The notes beneath the pieces were generated by a model. The model was not told the origin of the DNA. It worked only from the letters and a program-made list of their open reading frames with translations, and made no database searches. 8,160 nt of DNA from Lachnoclostridium sp. UBA6558 (lineage in GTDB: Bacteria; Bacillota; Clostridia; Lachnospirales; Lachnospiraceae): contig DJJW01000074.1 in the NCBI GenBank assembly GCA_002434335.1, positions 104,908 to 113,067 on the forward strand, written 5' to 3'. Position 1 is the first letter of the stretch; each line of letters opens with the position of its first letter. The position numbers and the translations under genes are program-made. This document shows positions 1 through 6,708 of this stretch, one piece after another.

Positions 1-1
1 G

Positions 2-253
2 GAGTGTCTGTTGTTTGGCAAGGAGCTTGCCTTGACACCAATCGAATTCTCCATTCTCTGGTATCTGTGTGACCGCAAAGGAAAGGTTGTATCCTCTGAA
101 GAACTTTTTGAGAATGTATGGAAGGAAAAATTCCTGGACAATAATAAAACGGTAATGGCTCATATCGGAAGACTCAGAGAAAAGATGCAAGAGAATCCGA
201 AGAATCCAAAGTTTATTAAAACTGTTTGGGGAGTGGGGTATAAGATTGAATAA
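2..253 (+). CDS. vanR: VanR-type response regulator, C-terminal DNA-binding domain (5' end outside window)
   Basis: The window opens inside this gene, and 83 C-terminal residues plus the stop are visible. They form an OmpR/PhoB winged-helix domain: LTPIEFSILWYLCDRKGKVVS (start of the helical part), then the recognition region around NNKTVMAHIGRLREKMQ and the wing FIKTVWGVGYKIE. These are hallmarks of the family, and the wording is close to VanR proteins. The receiver domain with its phosphorylated aspartate lies upstream and cannot be judged. The gene overlaps vanS by 8 bases, so the pair is translationally coupled. Its role, by family knowledge, is to bind tandem repeats ahead of the resistance genes when phosphorylated by VanS. 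The name VanR rests mainly on the downstream van genes, since the domain alone only shows an OmpR-family regulator. Confidence 0.9.
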   Translation, partial: ECLLFGKELALTPIEFSILWYLCDRKGKVVSSEELFENVWKEKFLDNNKTVMAHIGRLREKMQENPKNPKFIKTVWGVGYKIE

Positions 254-1340
254 GAAATTTGATATCAAGAGAAAACTGACTGCTTATATCTTTACCAGAT
301 TTATCATATGGCTGATGGCGTATACCTTTTTATTACTGGGGTCCTTTGTTCTTATCGGCAAAATCCTGCGCAGCATGACCTGGTATTCAGATGATCTGTT
401 GTACCGGTTATTTTCGGCCATTAACAGAAGAGATGTGTTGTTTTTAGGTACTCTCTGGGTTATTGGTGCCATTGTAATTTGTCTCTTCTTCTGGTTTAAG
501 ACTCTGGGATATCTGGAGAAAGTCACAGAAGCTGCCAGTCAGATATACAGTCCTTCTGAGGAACTTATAACCCTTCCGGAGGAATTAAAGGAACTTGAAA
601 ACCGCTTGAACCAGAGTAAACTTGAGTACAGGAAGAATGAACGAGCAGCAAGAGATGCAGAGCAGAGAAAAAATGATCTGGTAGTATACCTGGCGCATGA
701 CCTGAAGACTCCTCTTACATCAGTAATCGGTTATCTGACTCTGCTTAAGGATGAGAAGGAAATATCAGAAGTTCTGAAAGAAAAATATCTTGCCATATCC
801 TTAAGTAAAGCAGAAAGATTAGAAGAGCTTATTAATGAGTTCTTTGATATTACACGCTTTAATCTGACCAATCTTACCCTGGAATTAAGCCGTGTCAATA
901 TTACCAGAATGCTGGAGCAAATTGTATTTGAAGCCGGTCCGGCCTTAAGGGAGAAAGCTCTTAACTGCAGATTAAATGCGGAGAGTGATATTTACATCCG
1001 CTGTGACATAGGTAAAATGCAGAGGGTATTTGATAATTTGCTGCGAAATGCCATTAATTACAGCTTTGAAGAAGATACCATTATTGTTGCGGTGAAACAG
1101 AAAGAGAACGATATACACTTTATATTCATCAATCATGGAAATACAATACCGGAGGAGAAGCTGAGCCGGATATTTGAACAATTCTATCGGCTGGATACCT
1201 CCAGACAATCGAAAACCGGTGGTGCAGGCTTAGGACTGGCCATTGCAAAAGAAATCGTAGAATTGCATCAGGGAAAGATAACTGCCGCCAGTAAAGATGA
1301 AGTCATTACCTTTGAAATAACCATGCCGGCAATGCTATAA
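246..1340 (+). CDS. vanS: VanS-type membrane sensor histidine kinase
   Basis: A 364-residue sensor kinase starts at TTG, overlapping the end of vanR, with a G-rich Shine-Dalgarno (GGGGAG/GTGGGG) 7-12 bases upstream. Two membrane segments (about residues 18-40 and 65-84) flank a short outside loop of roughly 24 residues, so there is little extracellular sensing domain. A linker with coiled-coil character (about 110-145) leads to the dimerisation helix with the phospho-acceptor H151 in LAHDLKTPLTS. The ATP-binding domain has the N box (N264, N268, N271 in FDNLLRNAINY), an F box around F310-F313 and the G2 box GGAGLGLA (325-332). The G1 position reads NHGN rather than the usual DxG; VanS proteins I recall also carry an N-x-G here, so this supports VanS rather than a defect. 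It would phosphorylate VanR in response to glycopeptide or cell-wall stress. Confidence 0.93.
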   Translation: MNKKFDIKRKLTAYIFTRFIIWLMAYTFLLLGSFVLIGKILRSMTWYSDDLLYRLFSAINRRDVLFLGTLWVIGAIVICLFFWFKTLGYLEKVTEAASQIYSPSEELITLPEELKELENRLNQSKLEYRKNERAARDAEQRKNDLVVYLAHDLKTPLTSVIGYLTLLKDEKEISEVLKEKYLAISLSKAERLEELINEFFDITRFNLTNLTLELSRVNITRMLEQIVFEAGPALREKALNCRLNAESDIYIRCDIGKMQRVFDNLLRNAINYSFEEDTIIVAVKQKENDIHFIFINHGNTIPEEKLSRIFEQFYRLDTSRQSKTGGAGLGLAIAKEIVELHQGKITAASKDEVITFEITMPAML

Positions 1341-1348
1341 CTAATCAA

Positions 1349-1382
1349 TGTAAGAAAATCGTAAGAATTTCCGTATAAAAAA
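1349..1382 (+). promoter_or_regulatory. Tandem 11-bp direct repeats, probable VanR binding boxes
   Basis: Only 8 bases after the vanS stop there is TGTAAGAAAAT (1349-1359) followed directly by CGTAAGAATTT (1360-1370), with a weaker third copy CGTATAAAAAA (1372-1382). Head-to-tail repeats with one helical turn of spacing are how PhoB/OmpR-family regulators bind. As I remember it, the VanR consensus contains a TCGTANGAAA-type core, which these copies match. CATATA at 1394-1399, about 11 bases past the third copy, could serve as a -10 element for a VanR-dependent start near 1406. That start would sit right at the foot of the terminator hairpin. Assignment to VanR is inference. Confidence 0.6.
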
Positions 1383-1406
1383 GTAGGAAAGTTCATATAG
1401 AAAACG

Positions 1407-1464
1407 AAAAAAAGCTGTCCGCTGTTTTGATAAGATGTTATCAGACAAGCGGACAGCTTTTTTT
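1407..1464 (+). terminator. Strong rho-independent terminator (or attenuator) between vanS and vanG
   Basis: AAAAAAAGCTGTCCGC (1407-1422) pairs with GCGGACAGC plus a T run (1449-1464). The GC-rich core is a perfect 9-bp stem. After a small internal loop, TGATAA (1428-1433) pairs with TTATCA (1438-1443) around a GATG tetraloop. The right arm ends in seven T residues, giving a textbook intrinsic terminator. It would end the vanRS message. Because the likely VanR boxes lie upstream of it, it could also act on a vanG transcript starting near 1406. The A run on the left arm makes it partly bidirectional. Confidence 0.92.
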
Positions 1465-1465
1465 A

Positions 1466-1493
1466 TTGCGGGTGTCAGGAAATGCAATACAAT
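1466..1493 (+). promoter_or_regulatory. Candidate promoter for the vanG-XY-T operon
   Basis: TTGCGG (1466-1471), a 16-bp spacer and TACAAT (1488-1493) lie immediately after the terminator and about 90 bases ahead of the vanG start. The -10 matches the sigma-A consensus at five of six positions. The -35 matches only TTG, as expected for a promoter that needs an activator. The VanR boxes are more than 80 bases upstream of this -10, farther than usual for direct activation, so this may instead be a weak basal promoter. Confidence 0.35.
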
Positions 1494-1509
1494 AATAACC
1501 GCTGAAATG

Positions 1510-1543
1510 AGGAGAAAAGTGAAAGCAAACAGTTCACTCTCCT
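1510..1543 (+). other. Hairpin in vanG leader with possible 8-codon leader ORF
   Basis: AGGAG (1510-1514) pairs with CTCCT (1539-1543), and AGTGAA (1518-1523) pairs with TTCACT (1533-1538). A three-A bulge separates the two segments and the loop has 9 nt. The left arm is itself a good ribosome site, AGGAG, four bases before GTG at 1519. That GTG opens a tiny frame, MKANSSLS, stopping at TGA 1543-1545. The stem would hide this ribosome site, and translation would open the stem. No T run follows, so it is not a terminator. Function is unknown, and a chance fold is possible. Confidence 0.35.
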
Positions 1544-1584
1544 GAAAATATAAGCGTGAAAAAGCATGCAGATAGGAGCAAAGA

Positions 1585-2655
1585 ATGAAAAAAATAAAAA
1601 AATTCAGAAAAAATATAGCAGTATTATTTGGAGGTAATTCTACCGAATATGAGGTATCACTTCAATCGGCATATTCCATCCTTTCGGTATTAGAGAATAG
1701 TGATAAATACAATATCATCCGTCTTGGGATTACAAGAGAGGGAGAATGGTACCGTTATAATGGGCCATTAGAAGATATTCAAACGGATAACTGGAGAAAG
1801 AATGTAGAATTCTTAAGTCCTGCCCTGATATCACCGGATAGAAGAGTAAAGGGAATGATAGAATTCGGAAAAAAAGGAATGAAAATGACCACACTTCACG
1901 GAGCCTTTCCGGTACTTCACGGAAAGAATGGGGAAGACGGCACCGTTCAGGGACTGATTGAGCTTGCAGGTATTCCGTTGATCGGCTGCGGTACGGAAGC
2001 TTCCGCCCTTTGTATGGATAAGGACAGAGCTCACAAATTAGTCAAGGAAGCCGGCATAACAGTGCCAAGAGCAATACTTCTTACAAAGGCAGAGAAGGAA
2101 GAGGATTTATTAAAGGTACTGGGAGATTTGACCTGCCCCCTTTTTGTAAAGCCCGTAAAGGCCGGTTCCTCTTTTGGAATAACCAAAGTAACCAGGAAAG
2201 AAGCACTAATGGAAGCTGTTGAAGCAGCATTTCAGCACGATTCGGAAGTTCTGATCGAAGAGAATATTGATGGGTTTGAAGTGGGCTGTGCCATTATGGG
2301 AAAAGAAGAACTGTTAATTGGTGAAGTAGATGAGATTCAGCTGACAGACGGTTTCTTTGATTATACAGAGAAGTATACCTTGAAAAGCGCTGTAATTCAC
2401 ATGCCTGCCAGAATAAATGGTGAGACCAGGGAGAGGATCAGAAAAGCCGCTGCTTTGATTTATAAAACCCTTGGATGTAAGGGTTTTGCCAGAGTTGATA
2501 TGTTCTTAACAATGGAGGGAAGTATCGTATTCAATGAAGTAAATACCATACCGGGTTTTACCTCACACAGCAGGTATCCGGGTATGATGAAGGGCATCGG
2601 TTTATCTTATGAAGAGATTCTTGACCGGCTTATAGGAGAGGAGTTGGGCTTATGA
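1585..2655 (+). CDS. vanG: D-alanine--D-serine ligase, VanG type
   Basis: This 356-residue ATP-grasp ligase is of normal length for the Ddl/Van family. It starts at ATG with AGGAG six bases upstream. The N-terminal motif is GGNSTEYEVS (16-25), followed by LHGKNGEDGTVQG (111-123). The ATP-grasp lysine region is LFVKPVKAGSSFG (186-198). The omega-loop motif is EKYTLKSA (262-269), and the metal- and substrate-binding segment is NEVNTIPGFTSHSRYP (317-332) with N317, E318 and N320. The EKY(T)L omega loop is the signature of the D-Ala:D-Ser branch (VanC/E/G/L/N); D-lactate ligases such as VanA have a different loop containing a histidine. The wording is closest to VanG as I remember it. It joins D-Ala to D-Ser in the cytoplasm for MurF to add to the muramyl tripeptide. 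The stop overlaps the vanXY start (ATGA), so the two are coupled. Confidence 0.95.
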   Translation: MKKIKKFRKNIAVLFGGNSTEYEVSLQSAYSILSVLENSDKYNIIRLGITREGEWYRYNGPLEDIQTDNWRKNVEFLSPALISPDRRVKGMIEFGKKGMKMTTLHGAFPVLHGKNGEDGTVQGLIELAGIPLIGCGTEASALCMDKDRAHKLVKEAGITVPRAILLTKAEKEEDLLKVLGDLTCPLFVKPVKAGSSFGITKVTRKEALMEAVEAAFQHDSEVLIEENIDGFEVGCAIMGKEELLIGEVDEIQLTDGFFDYTEKYTLKSAVIHMPARINGETRERIRKAAALIYKTLGCKGFARVDMFLTMEGSIVFNEVNTIPGFTSHSRYPGMMKGIGLSYEEILDRLIGEELGL

Positions 2656-3407
2656 ATAATAAAAGGATAACTATGTCTGATACCGAAAGAGGCAGTCTTA
2701 TCCTGGTCAACAAAGATCATCCCCTAAAAGGTGAAACTTCAGGAAAGCTGATAAATATCGGTGGAGAGGGAGTGTTACTAGAAAGCAGGACAGCCGCTAT
2801 GCTGGTGCAGCTGTTAAAGGATATCAAGGGAGAAGAGGACATTACAGCTGTCAGCGGATACCGTAGTTATAAAGAACAAGAAGAAATATTCAATGATTCC
2901 CTCGAAGAAAATGGAAGAGAGTTTACGGAAAGGTATGTAGCATATCCAGGGTGCAGTGAGCATCAGACCGGATATGCCATAGATCTGGCAAAGACTGCCA
3001 AAGAGATAGATTTTCTCTGCCCGGATTTTCCTTATGCTGGCACACCTCAGAAGTTTCGGGATAAAGCAGCAGATTATGGTTTCATACAGCGGTATGAGAA
3101 AGAGAAGGAAGGTGTCACAAAGATTGGTCATGAACCCTGGCATTTCCGATATGTAGGATATCCTCATTCCAGAATAATGAAGGATAATAACCTCTCTCTG
3201 GAGGAATATATGGAGCTTATAGAGGAACATCCTTATGGGGTCAAACCGTTTGTCTTTCACGGAAATAAGCAGTGCTTTGAGATTGGCTGCCTCAAACTGG
3301 AGGAAAAGGAACAGGAAATTACTATTAGTGAAGATATCATATATCAGATTTCAGGCAGTAATAGAAAAAGTGTGATCATTACACTCTGGAAGGAGCAGAA
3401 AGTGTGA
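2652..3407 (+). CDS. vanXY: D,D-dipeptidase/D,D-carboxypeptidase VanXY
   Basis: A 251-residue zinc peptidase of the VanY/LAS family (Pfam VanY, MEROPS M15). The substrate-binding SGYRS holds R71. Zinc ligands are H104 and D111 in SEHQTGYAIDL, and H164 in EPWHFRYVG, with E161 the catalytic base. There is no signal peptide or membrane segment, so it acts in the cytoplasm like other VanXY enzymes. It cleaves D-Ala-D-Ala and trims D-Ala from UDP-MurNAc-pentapeptide, which removes vancomycin-susceptible precursors. The catalytic part ends near residue 195. A beta-rich, lysine/glutamate-rich tail of about 55 residues follows, making it longer than VanXYC (about 190 residues as I recall) and similar in length to VanXYG. 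GGAGAGGAG precedes the start, which overlaps the vanG stop by 4 bases; its own stop overlaps the vanTm start. Confidence 0.93.
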   Translation: MNNKRITMSDTERGSLILVNKDHPLKGETSGKLINIGGEGVLLESRTAAMLVQLLKDIKGEEDITAVSGYRSYKEQEEIFNDSLEENGREFTERYVAYPGCSEHQTGYAIDLAKTAKEIDFLCPDFPYAGTPQKFRDKAADYGFIQRYEKEKEGVTKIGHEPWHFRYVGYPHSRIMKDNNLSLEEYMELIEEHPYGVKPFVFHGNKQCFEIGCLKLEEKEQEITISEDIIYQISGSNRKSVIITLWKEQKV

Positions 3408-4426
3408 AAAATGGATTAGTAGATTCAAAGAAAGCCTATCCGGATATCGATGTCTTCAGACTGGTGGCAGCCATTCTGGTTGTTGCTATCCATACCTCAC
3501 CTTTGACCTCCTACAACGGTTATGCTGACTTTCTCCTTACCAGAGTAGTTGGGAGAGTGGCTGTCCCTTTCTTTTTTATGGTAACAGGGTTCTTCTTATA
3601 TAAAGAAGAGATGATACAAAAAAAGAAGCTGCTATCCTTTCTAAAAAAAACTTCGCGTTATTATATGGGAGCCATGCTTTTATATTTACCGATTAACTGG
3701 TATTCCGGTTATTTTAACAGCGAAAATCTTGGAAATAAAATTATACGTGATGTATTGCTGGATGGCACCATGTATCATCTCTGGTACCTGCCGGCGGCTA
3801 TTTTAGGAAGTATTATTGCTTATTACTCCCTGAAATACCTGTCACCACGAGGAGCTTTACTGCTGACTTTCGTTCTCTATCTTCTTGGTGTACTGGGTGA
3901 CAGCTATTATGGATTGACCAAATCAATCCCAGTGTTAAATGGAATATACAACATTCTGTTTCAGGTTATGGATTACACCAGAAATGGAATATTCTTTGCT
4001 CCGGTGTTTTTTGTGCTGGGGGCTATGCTTAAGAAACGAAGATGTGAATTCAGGAAGTCACTTATCTTTACTGCAGTCTTTTTGGTGCTAATGGCTGCAG
4101 AGGGTACAATCCTGAAAGGTAATAGCTTTATGAGGCATGACAGTATGTATCTGCTGCTGGTACCACTGATGTATTTTCTATTCTCACTGCTTTTACAACG
4201 GAGAGGAACACAAAAACGGGGATTTCGTGATATCTCTCTGATTATCTATATTATTCATCCCTTAATTATTATACTCATAAGAGGTGCATCGAAAATAGCA
4301 GGGATTGAAAAATGGACAGTTTATAACAGTTTGCTTCATTTCCTCCTGACGGCTATTTTTTCTTTTCTGGCAGGATTGATTATTACGAATGCATTGCAGA
4401 AGTTTCGCTTAAAATCTCCGGCTTGA
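3404..4426 (+). CDS. vanTm: VanT membrane domain (acyltransferase-3 family), separate polypeptide VanTm
   Basis: A 340-residue polytopic membrane protein of the Acyl_transf_3 family. Near the N terminus, DIDVFRLVAAILVVAIHTS (14-32) carries the R19 and H30 positions of the family pattern (R...H), followed by VPFFFMVTGFFLYKEE (54-69). I count about ten hydrophobic segments, the last near residues 310-330, and it ends in a basic tail. In VanC/E/G-type clusters this unit is the N-terminal half of the VanT serine racemase and is thought to help take up L-serine. Here it is a free-standing gene, as in vanL clusters. The start is GTG, overlapping the vanXY stop by 4 bases, with AAGGAG at 3390-3395. 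Without this context it would be called only an acyltransferase-family membrane protein. Confidence 0.88.
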   Translation: MKNGLVDSKKAYPDIDVFRLVAAILVVAIHTSPLTSYNGYADFLLTRVVGRVAVPFFFMVTGFFLYKEEMIQKKKLLSFLKKTSRYYMGAMLLYLPINWYSGYFNSENLGNKIIRDVLLDGTMYHLWYLPAAILGSIIAYYSLKYLSPRGALLLTFVLYLLGVLGDSYYGLTKSIPVLNGIYNILFQVMDYTRNGIFFAPVFFVLGAMLKKRRCEFRKSLIFTAVFLVLMAAEGTILKGNSFMRHDSMYLLLVPLMYFLFSLLLQRRGTQKRGFRDISLIIYIIHPLIIILIRGASKIAGIEKWTVYNSLLHFLLTAIFSFLAGLIITNALQKFRLKSPA

Positions 4427-4568
4427 TAAAAAACTATGCCGGCTGATACAGTATTCCAGCGGATATTCCGTAACGTAATAACGTCAGGGACACAATATTG
4501 AAATGTAAATCGAAACAGAAAGGATGCCATGCCACAGACTGGATTCCCAGGCTTAAACTTGCGGCAAT

Positions 4569-4588
4569 ATTACAAGGAAACTTGTAGT
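4569..4588 (+). other. GAAA-tetraloop hairpin at the vanTr ribosome-binding region
   Basis: ATTACAAG (4569-4576) and CTTGTAGT (4581-4588) form an 8-bp stem with one G-U pair, closed by a GAAA tetraloop. The only Shine-Dalgarno-like sequence ahead of vanTr, AAGGA (4574-4578), lies in the top of this stem and its loop, about 15 bases before the ATG. The fold could reduce or tune racemase translation. The rest of the 167-base gap after vanTm shows no clear promoter and no T-run terminator. Confidence 0.4.
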
Positions 4589-4593
4589 GGGCA

Positions 4594-5772
4594 ATGAGTG
4601 AATATATGAATCTAAGTATAAACAATACAATTTCAGTGATGAAACCGCAGACCTTTGAGAAGAACCGGGCATGGCTTACCATAGATACCAGCAATCTGCT
4701 CCATAATGTAAAGGAACTTCAACGAATAATGAAAGGTGACTGTAAACTGATGGCAGTTGTGAAAGCCAATGCTTATGGGCACGGAAGTGTGGAGACTGCG
4801 GCTTCATTGAATAATGCAGGAATCAAAAATTTTGCAGTAGCCACCTTAAATGAAGGCATAGAACTTCGTTTAAGCGGCATCCGCGGAGATATTCTGGTAC
4901 TGGGTTACACCGACGTTTCCTATGCCAGAGAGCTTAAGGAATACCGGCTTACGCAGACTGTAGTTGATTACTCCTATGGAATGGAACTGGAAAGTAAGAA
5001 GATACCTGTAAATGTTCATATTAAAATAGATACCGGTATGCACAGGCTTGGAATGGAATCGGAGGATATGGAAAGAATCAAAGAAATCTTTTCATTTAAA
5101 TACCTGAATGTTACCGGCATGTTCACGCACCTGTGTGCAGCTGACAGCAGAAGATCAGAAGATATTGATTATACGGAAAAGCAGACGGAGAGCTTTTATC
5201 AGCTTGTGGATGAGCTAAAGGCTATAGGAATTAAGGTTCCGGTTCATATTCAAAGCTCCTACGGCTTATTAAACTACAATGAACTGCCCTGTGATTACGC
5301 CAGAATAGGAATTGCAATGTATGGCTGCTTAAGTTCTGCGAAAGACAAGACAGTAATAATGCCGGAACTGAAACCGGTATTGAGCCTGCAGTCCAGGCTG
5401 GTGCTTATACGAAATATACCGGTTGGTGAAAGTGTTGGATACGGAAGAGTTTATCAGGCATCGGAGGATAGGACCATTGGAATATTGTCAGTAGGTTATG
5501 GGGACGGTTATCCGAGAGAGCTTTCAGAGGGTAAGGGACAGGTTCTTATAAACGGAATAAAGGTACCGGTAATCGGACGTATCTGCATGGATCAGCTTAT
5601 GATTGATATAACAGGAATACAGGGTATTAAGAGAGGTGATATAGCAACACTTATGGGAGGCAGTGCAAATGAAATGATTCCGGCTGATGAAGTTGCTGAC
5701 AGCGCAGGAACCATTGCAAATGAACTTCTCAGCAGACTGGGAAACAGACTGCCTCGTATATATACCAGATGA
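4594..5772 (+). CDS. vanTr: Serine racemase VanTr (PLP-dependent, alanine-racemase fold)
   Basis: A 392-residue fold-type III PLP racemase. The PLP lysine is K57 in VKANAYGHGS. MHRLG (149-153) carries the conserved arginine R150. HIQSSYGLLNY (218-228) and ARIGIAMYGC (236-245) lie near the cofactor phosphate, and the second catalytic base is Y302 in SVGYGDGYPR. Near the C terminus the sequence reads GTIANELLSRLG, with N376 at the place where alanine racemases have a conserved tyrosine. VanT serine racemases are known for a Tyr-to-Asn change here that helps accept serine, so I call it a D-Ser supplier rather than a housekeeping Alr. The core begins near residue 25 (RAWLTIDTSNL). The first in-frame ATG is used because TAG at 4585 blocks anything earlier, but its ribosome site is poor and ATG 4606 or 4639 is possible. 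It is the last gene of the operon; no convincing terminator lies in the 67 bases beyond. Confidence 0.9.
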   Translation: MSEYMNLSINNTISVMKPQTFEKNRAWLTIDTSNLLHNVKELQRIMKGDCKLMAVVKANAYGHGSVETAASLNNAGIKNFAVATLNEGIELRLSGIRGDILVLGYTDVSYARELKEYRLTQTVVDYSYGMELESKKIPVNVHIKIDTGMHRLGMESEDMERIKEIFSFKYLNVTGMFTHLCAADSRRSEDIDYTEKQTESFYQLVDELKAIGIKVPVHIQSSYGLLNYNELPCDYARIGIAMYGCLSSAKDKTVIMPELKPVLSLQSRLVLIRNIPVGESVGYGRVYQASEDRTIGILSVGYGDGYPRELSEGKGQVLINGIKVPVIGRICMDQLMIDITGIQGIKRGDIATLMGGSANEMIPADEVADSAGTIANELLSRLGNRLPRIYTR

Positions 5773-5839
5773 CACCTTAGTGTGTTTTCACGATACCGCG
5801 AGGGGAAGTGTCAACGGACAGTTGAATATCAGAAAGACC

Positions 5840-6331
5840 TTAGGTTAACTCCTGGGCAGAGATATAGTATCTGGCAAGAAGTGTATAAGAAAAGGACAGT
5901 GCCATTGTCTGTATGATATCATTTGGTTTGTGAATAATTGTCTCCTCCTTATCGCCAAAGGCCATTGCAAGAGCGGTTTCAAGTTCACCACAGAATAAGT
6001 TATAGGCTTCTTCATAATTGTCACTATTCTGTAATAATGAAATACTACGGCTGATATCTGTCAGGCTTAACACCGGTTTTAACAAAAAGAGCACATAAAG
6101 ATAAGCCAGATGTTCTCTTTGATATTTTTTATTTTTAGATGGAACAATAATTTTTTGCTTCACATAGTTGTTTATCATGGTCGATGTAACGGGCTTAACG
6201 GAAGAATCTTCATAAAATAAAGAAACATTCTCCTCCAAAAGACTGATAACCTGGTCCATATATAATTCAATAGCAGGCCATTCTTTCCATCTTGGACAGC
6301 GATAACGCAGGATATCCTTTAAAGTAAACAT
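5840..6331 (-). CDS. DUF1836 domain protein, putative DNA-binding regulator
   Basis: A 163-residue soluble protein resembling DUF1836 proteins of clostridia and bacilli. The recognisable core is VTSTMINNYVKQKIIVPS, followed by KNKKYQREHLAYLYVLFLLK (roughly residues 48-85). This reads like a MerR-style helix-turn-helix that senses or binds DNA, followed by a helical C-terminal half. There are no membrane segments or catalytic motifs. The start is set at ATG 6331 because AAAGGAG lies seven bases before it; a TTG two codons earlier almost touches that site and is unlikely. The gene converges on the van operon and diverges from the J-protein operon, so any link to resistance is unproven. Targets and ligand are unknown. 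Confidence 0.82.
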   Translation of the reverse strand: MFTLKDILRYRCPRWKEWPAIELYMDQVISLLEENVSLFYEDSSVKPVTSTMINNYVKQKIIVPSKNKKYQREHLAYLYVLFLLKPVLSLTDISRSISLLQNSDNYEEAYNLFCGELETALAMAFGDKEETIIHKPNDIIQTMALSFSYTLLARYYISAQELT

Positions 6332-6559
6332 AATCAAACTCCTTTACAGGCAGGTCAGTAGGCGATGGATGCCAATATAAAATAAAGATATATTAGCATA
6401 AATGAAATTATGAAATATAGCATAATATATAAGTTGAATTATAGTTTATCCTTTCCCGGTTTATTGTGTATAAAAGAAATTGAACCGATGTAAGAAATGA
6501 TACCATAAACTAAACTCAGCTTATTTAAATTGTTTTATATAGTAATCACAATAATAGTA

Positions 6560-6578
6560 TATAGTATCAAATACTATA
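6560..6578. repeat. Perfect 8-bp inverted repeat, possible operator
   Basis: TATAGTAT (6560-6567) and ATACTATA (6571-6578) are separated by CAA, and another AATAGTAT half-site precedes at 6553-6560. It lies near the middle of the divergent intergenic region, about 230 bases from either start codon. Size and spacing suit a dimeric regulator site. No T run follows, so it is not a terminator. The all-AT composition means chance cannot be excluded. Confidence 0.4.
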
Positions 6579-6587
6579 AGTCAACGT

Positions 6588-6605
6588 AATAAGACAAATA
6601 AGACA
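6588..6605. repeat. Tandem direct repeat of AATAAGACA (two copies)
   Basis: Two exact, adjacent 9-base copies (6588-6596 and 6597-6605) begin ten bases after the inverted repeat. This may be part of the same regulatory element or simple slippage in AT-rich DNA. Its function is unknown. Confidence 0.45.
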
Positions 6606-6708
6606 GACTATTAAGAATATAAGGTATGATATTGAAAAACCAATGCACGTCTCTAAAAATAAAATAAACTTGTTAAGAAAGATTTAAGAATGTTGCCTTC
6701 CATAAAAG

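Noticed and set aside
2814..3260. 148-residue open frame on the minus strand inside vanXY
   Set aside because: It lies wholly opposite a gene with complete catalytic motifs, has no recognisable domain and is best explained as a codon shadow.
4437..4502. 21-codon frame starting ATG 4437 in the gap after vanTm
   Set aside because: It has no ribosome-binding site and no recognisable sequence; a frame this short is expected by chance.
3404..5772. vanTm and vanTr as one fused vanT broken by a simple frameshift or stop
   Set aside because: The halves are separated by 167 bases with several stops, each has its own start, and split VanT genes are known in vanL clusters.
5772..5811. GACAC...GTGTC pairing after vanTr as an operon terminator
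   Set aside because: The stem is short with a bulge and a large loop, and no T run follows on either strand.
6332..6337. TTG start two codons before the chosen DUF1836 start
   Set aside because: The AAAGGAG ribosome site ends one base before that TTG, which is too close; the ATG at 6331 has ideal 7-base spacing.
6489..6498. TGTAAGAAAT, matching the first VanR-like box, in the distal intergenic region
   Set aside because: It is a single copy without the tandem 11-bp partner that this regulator type needs, in very AT-rich DNA.
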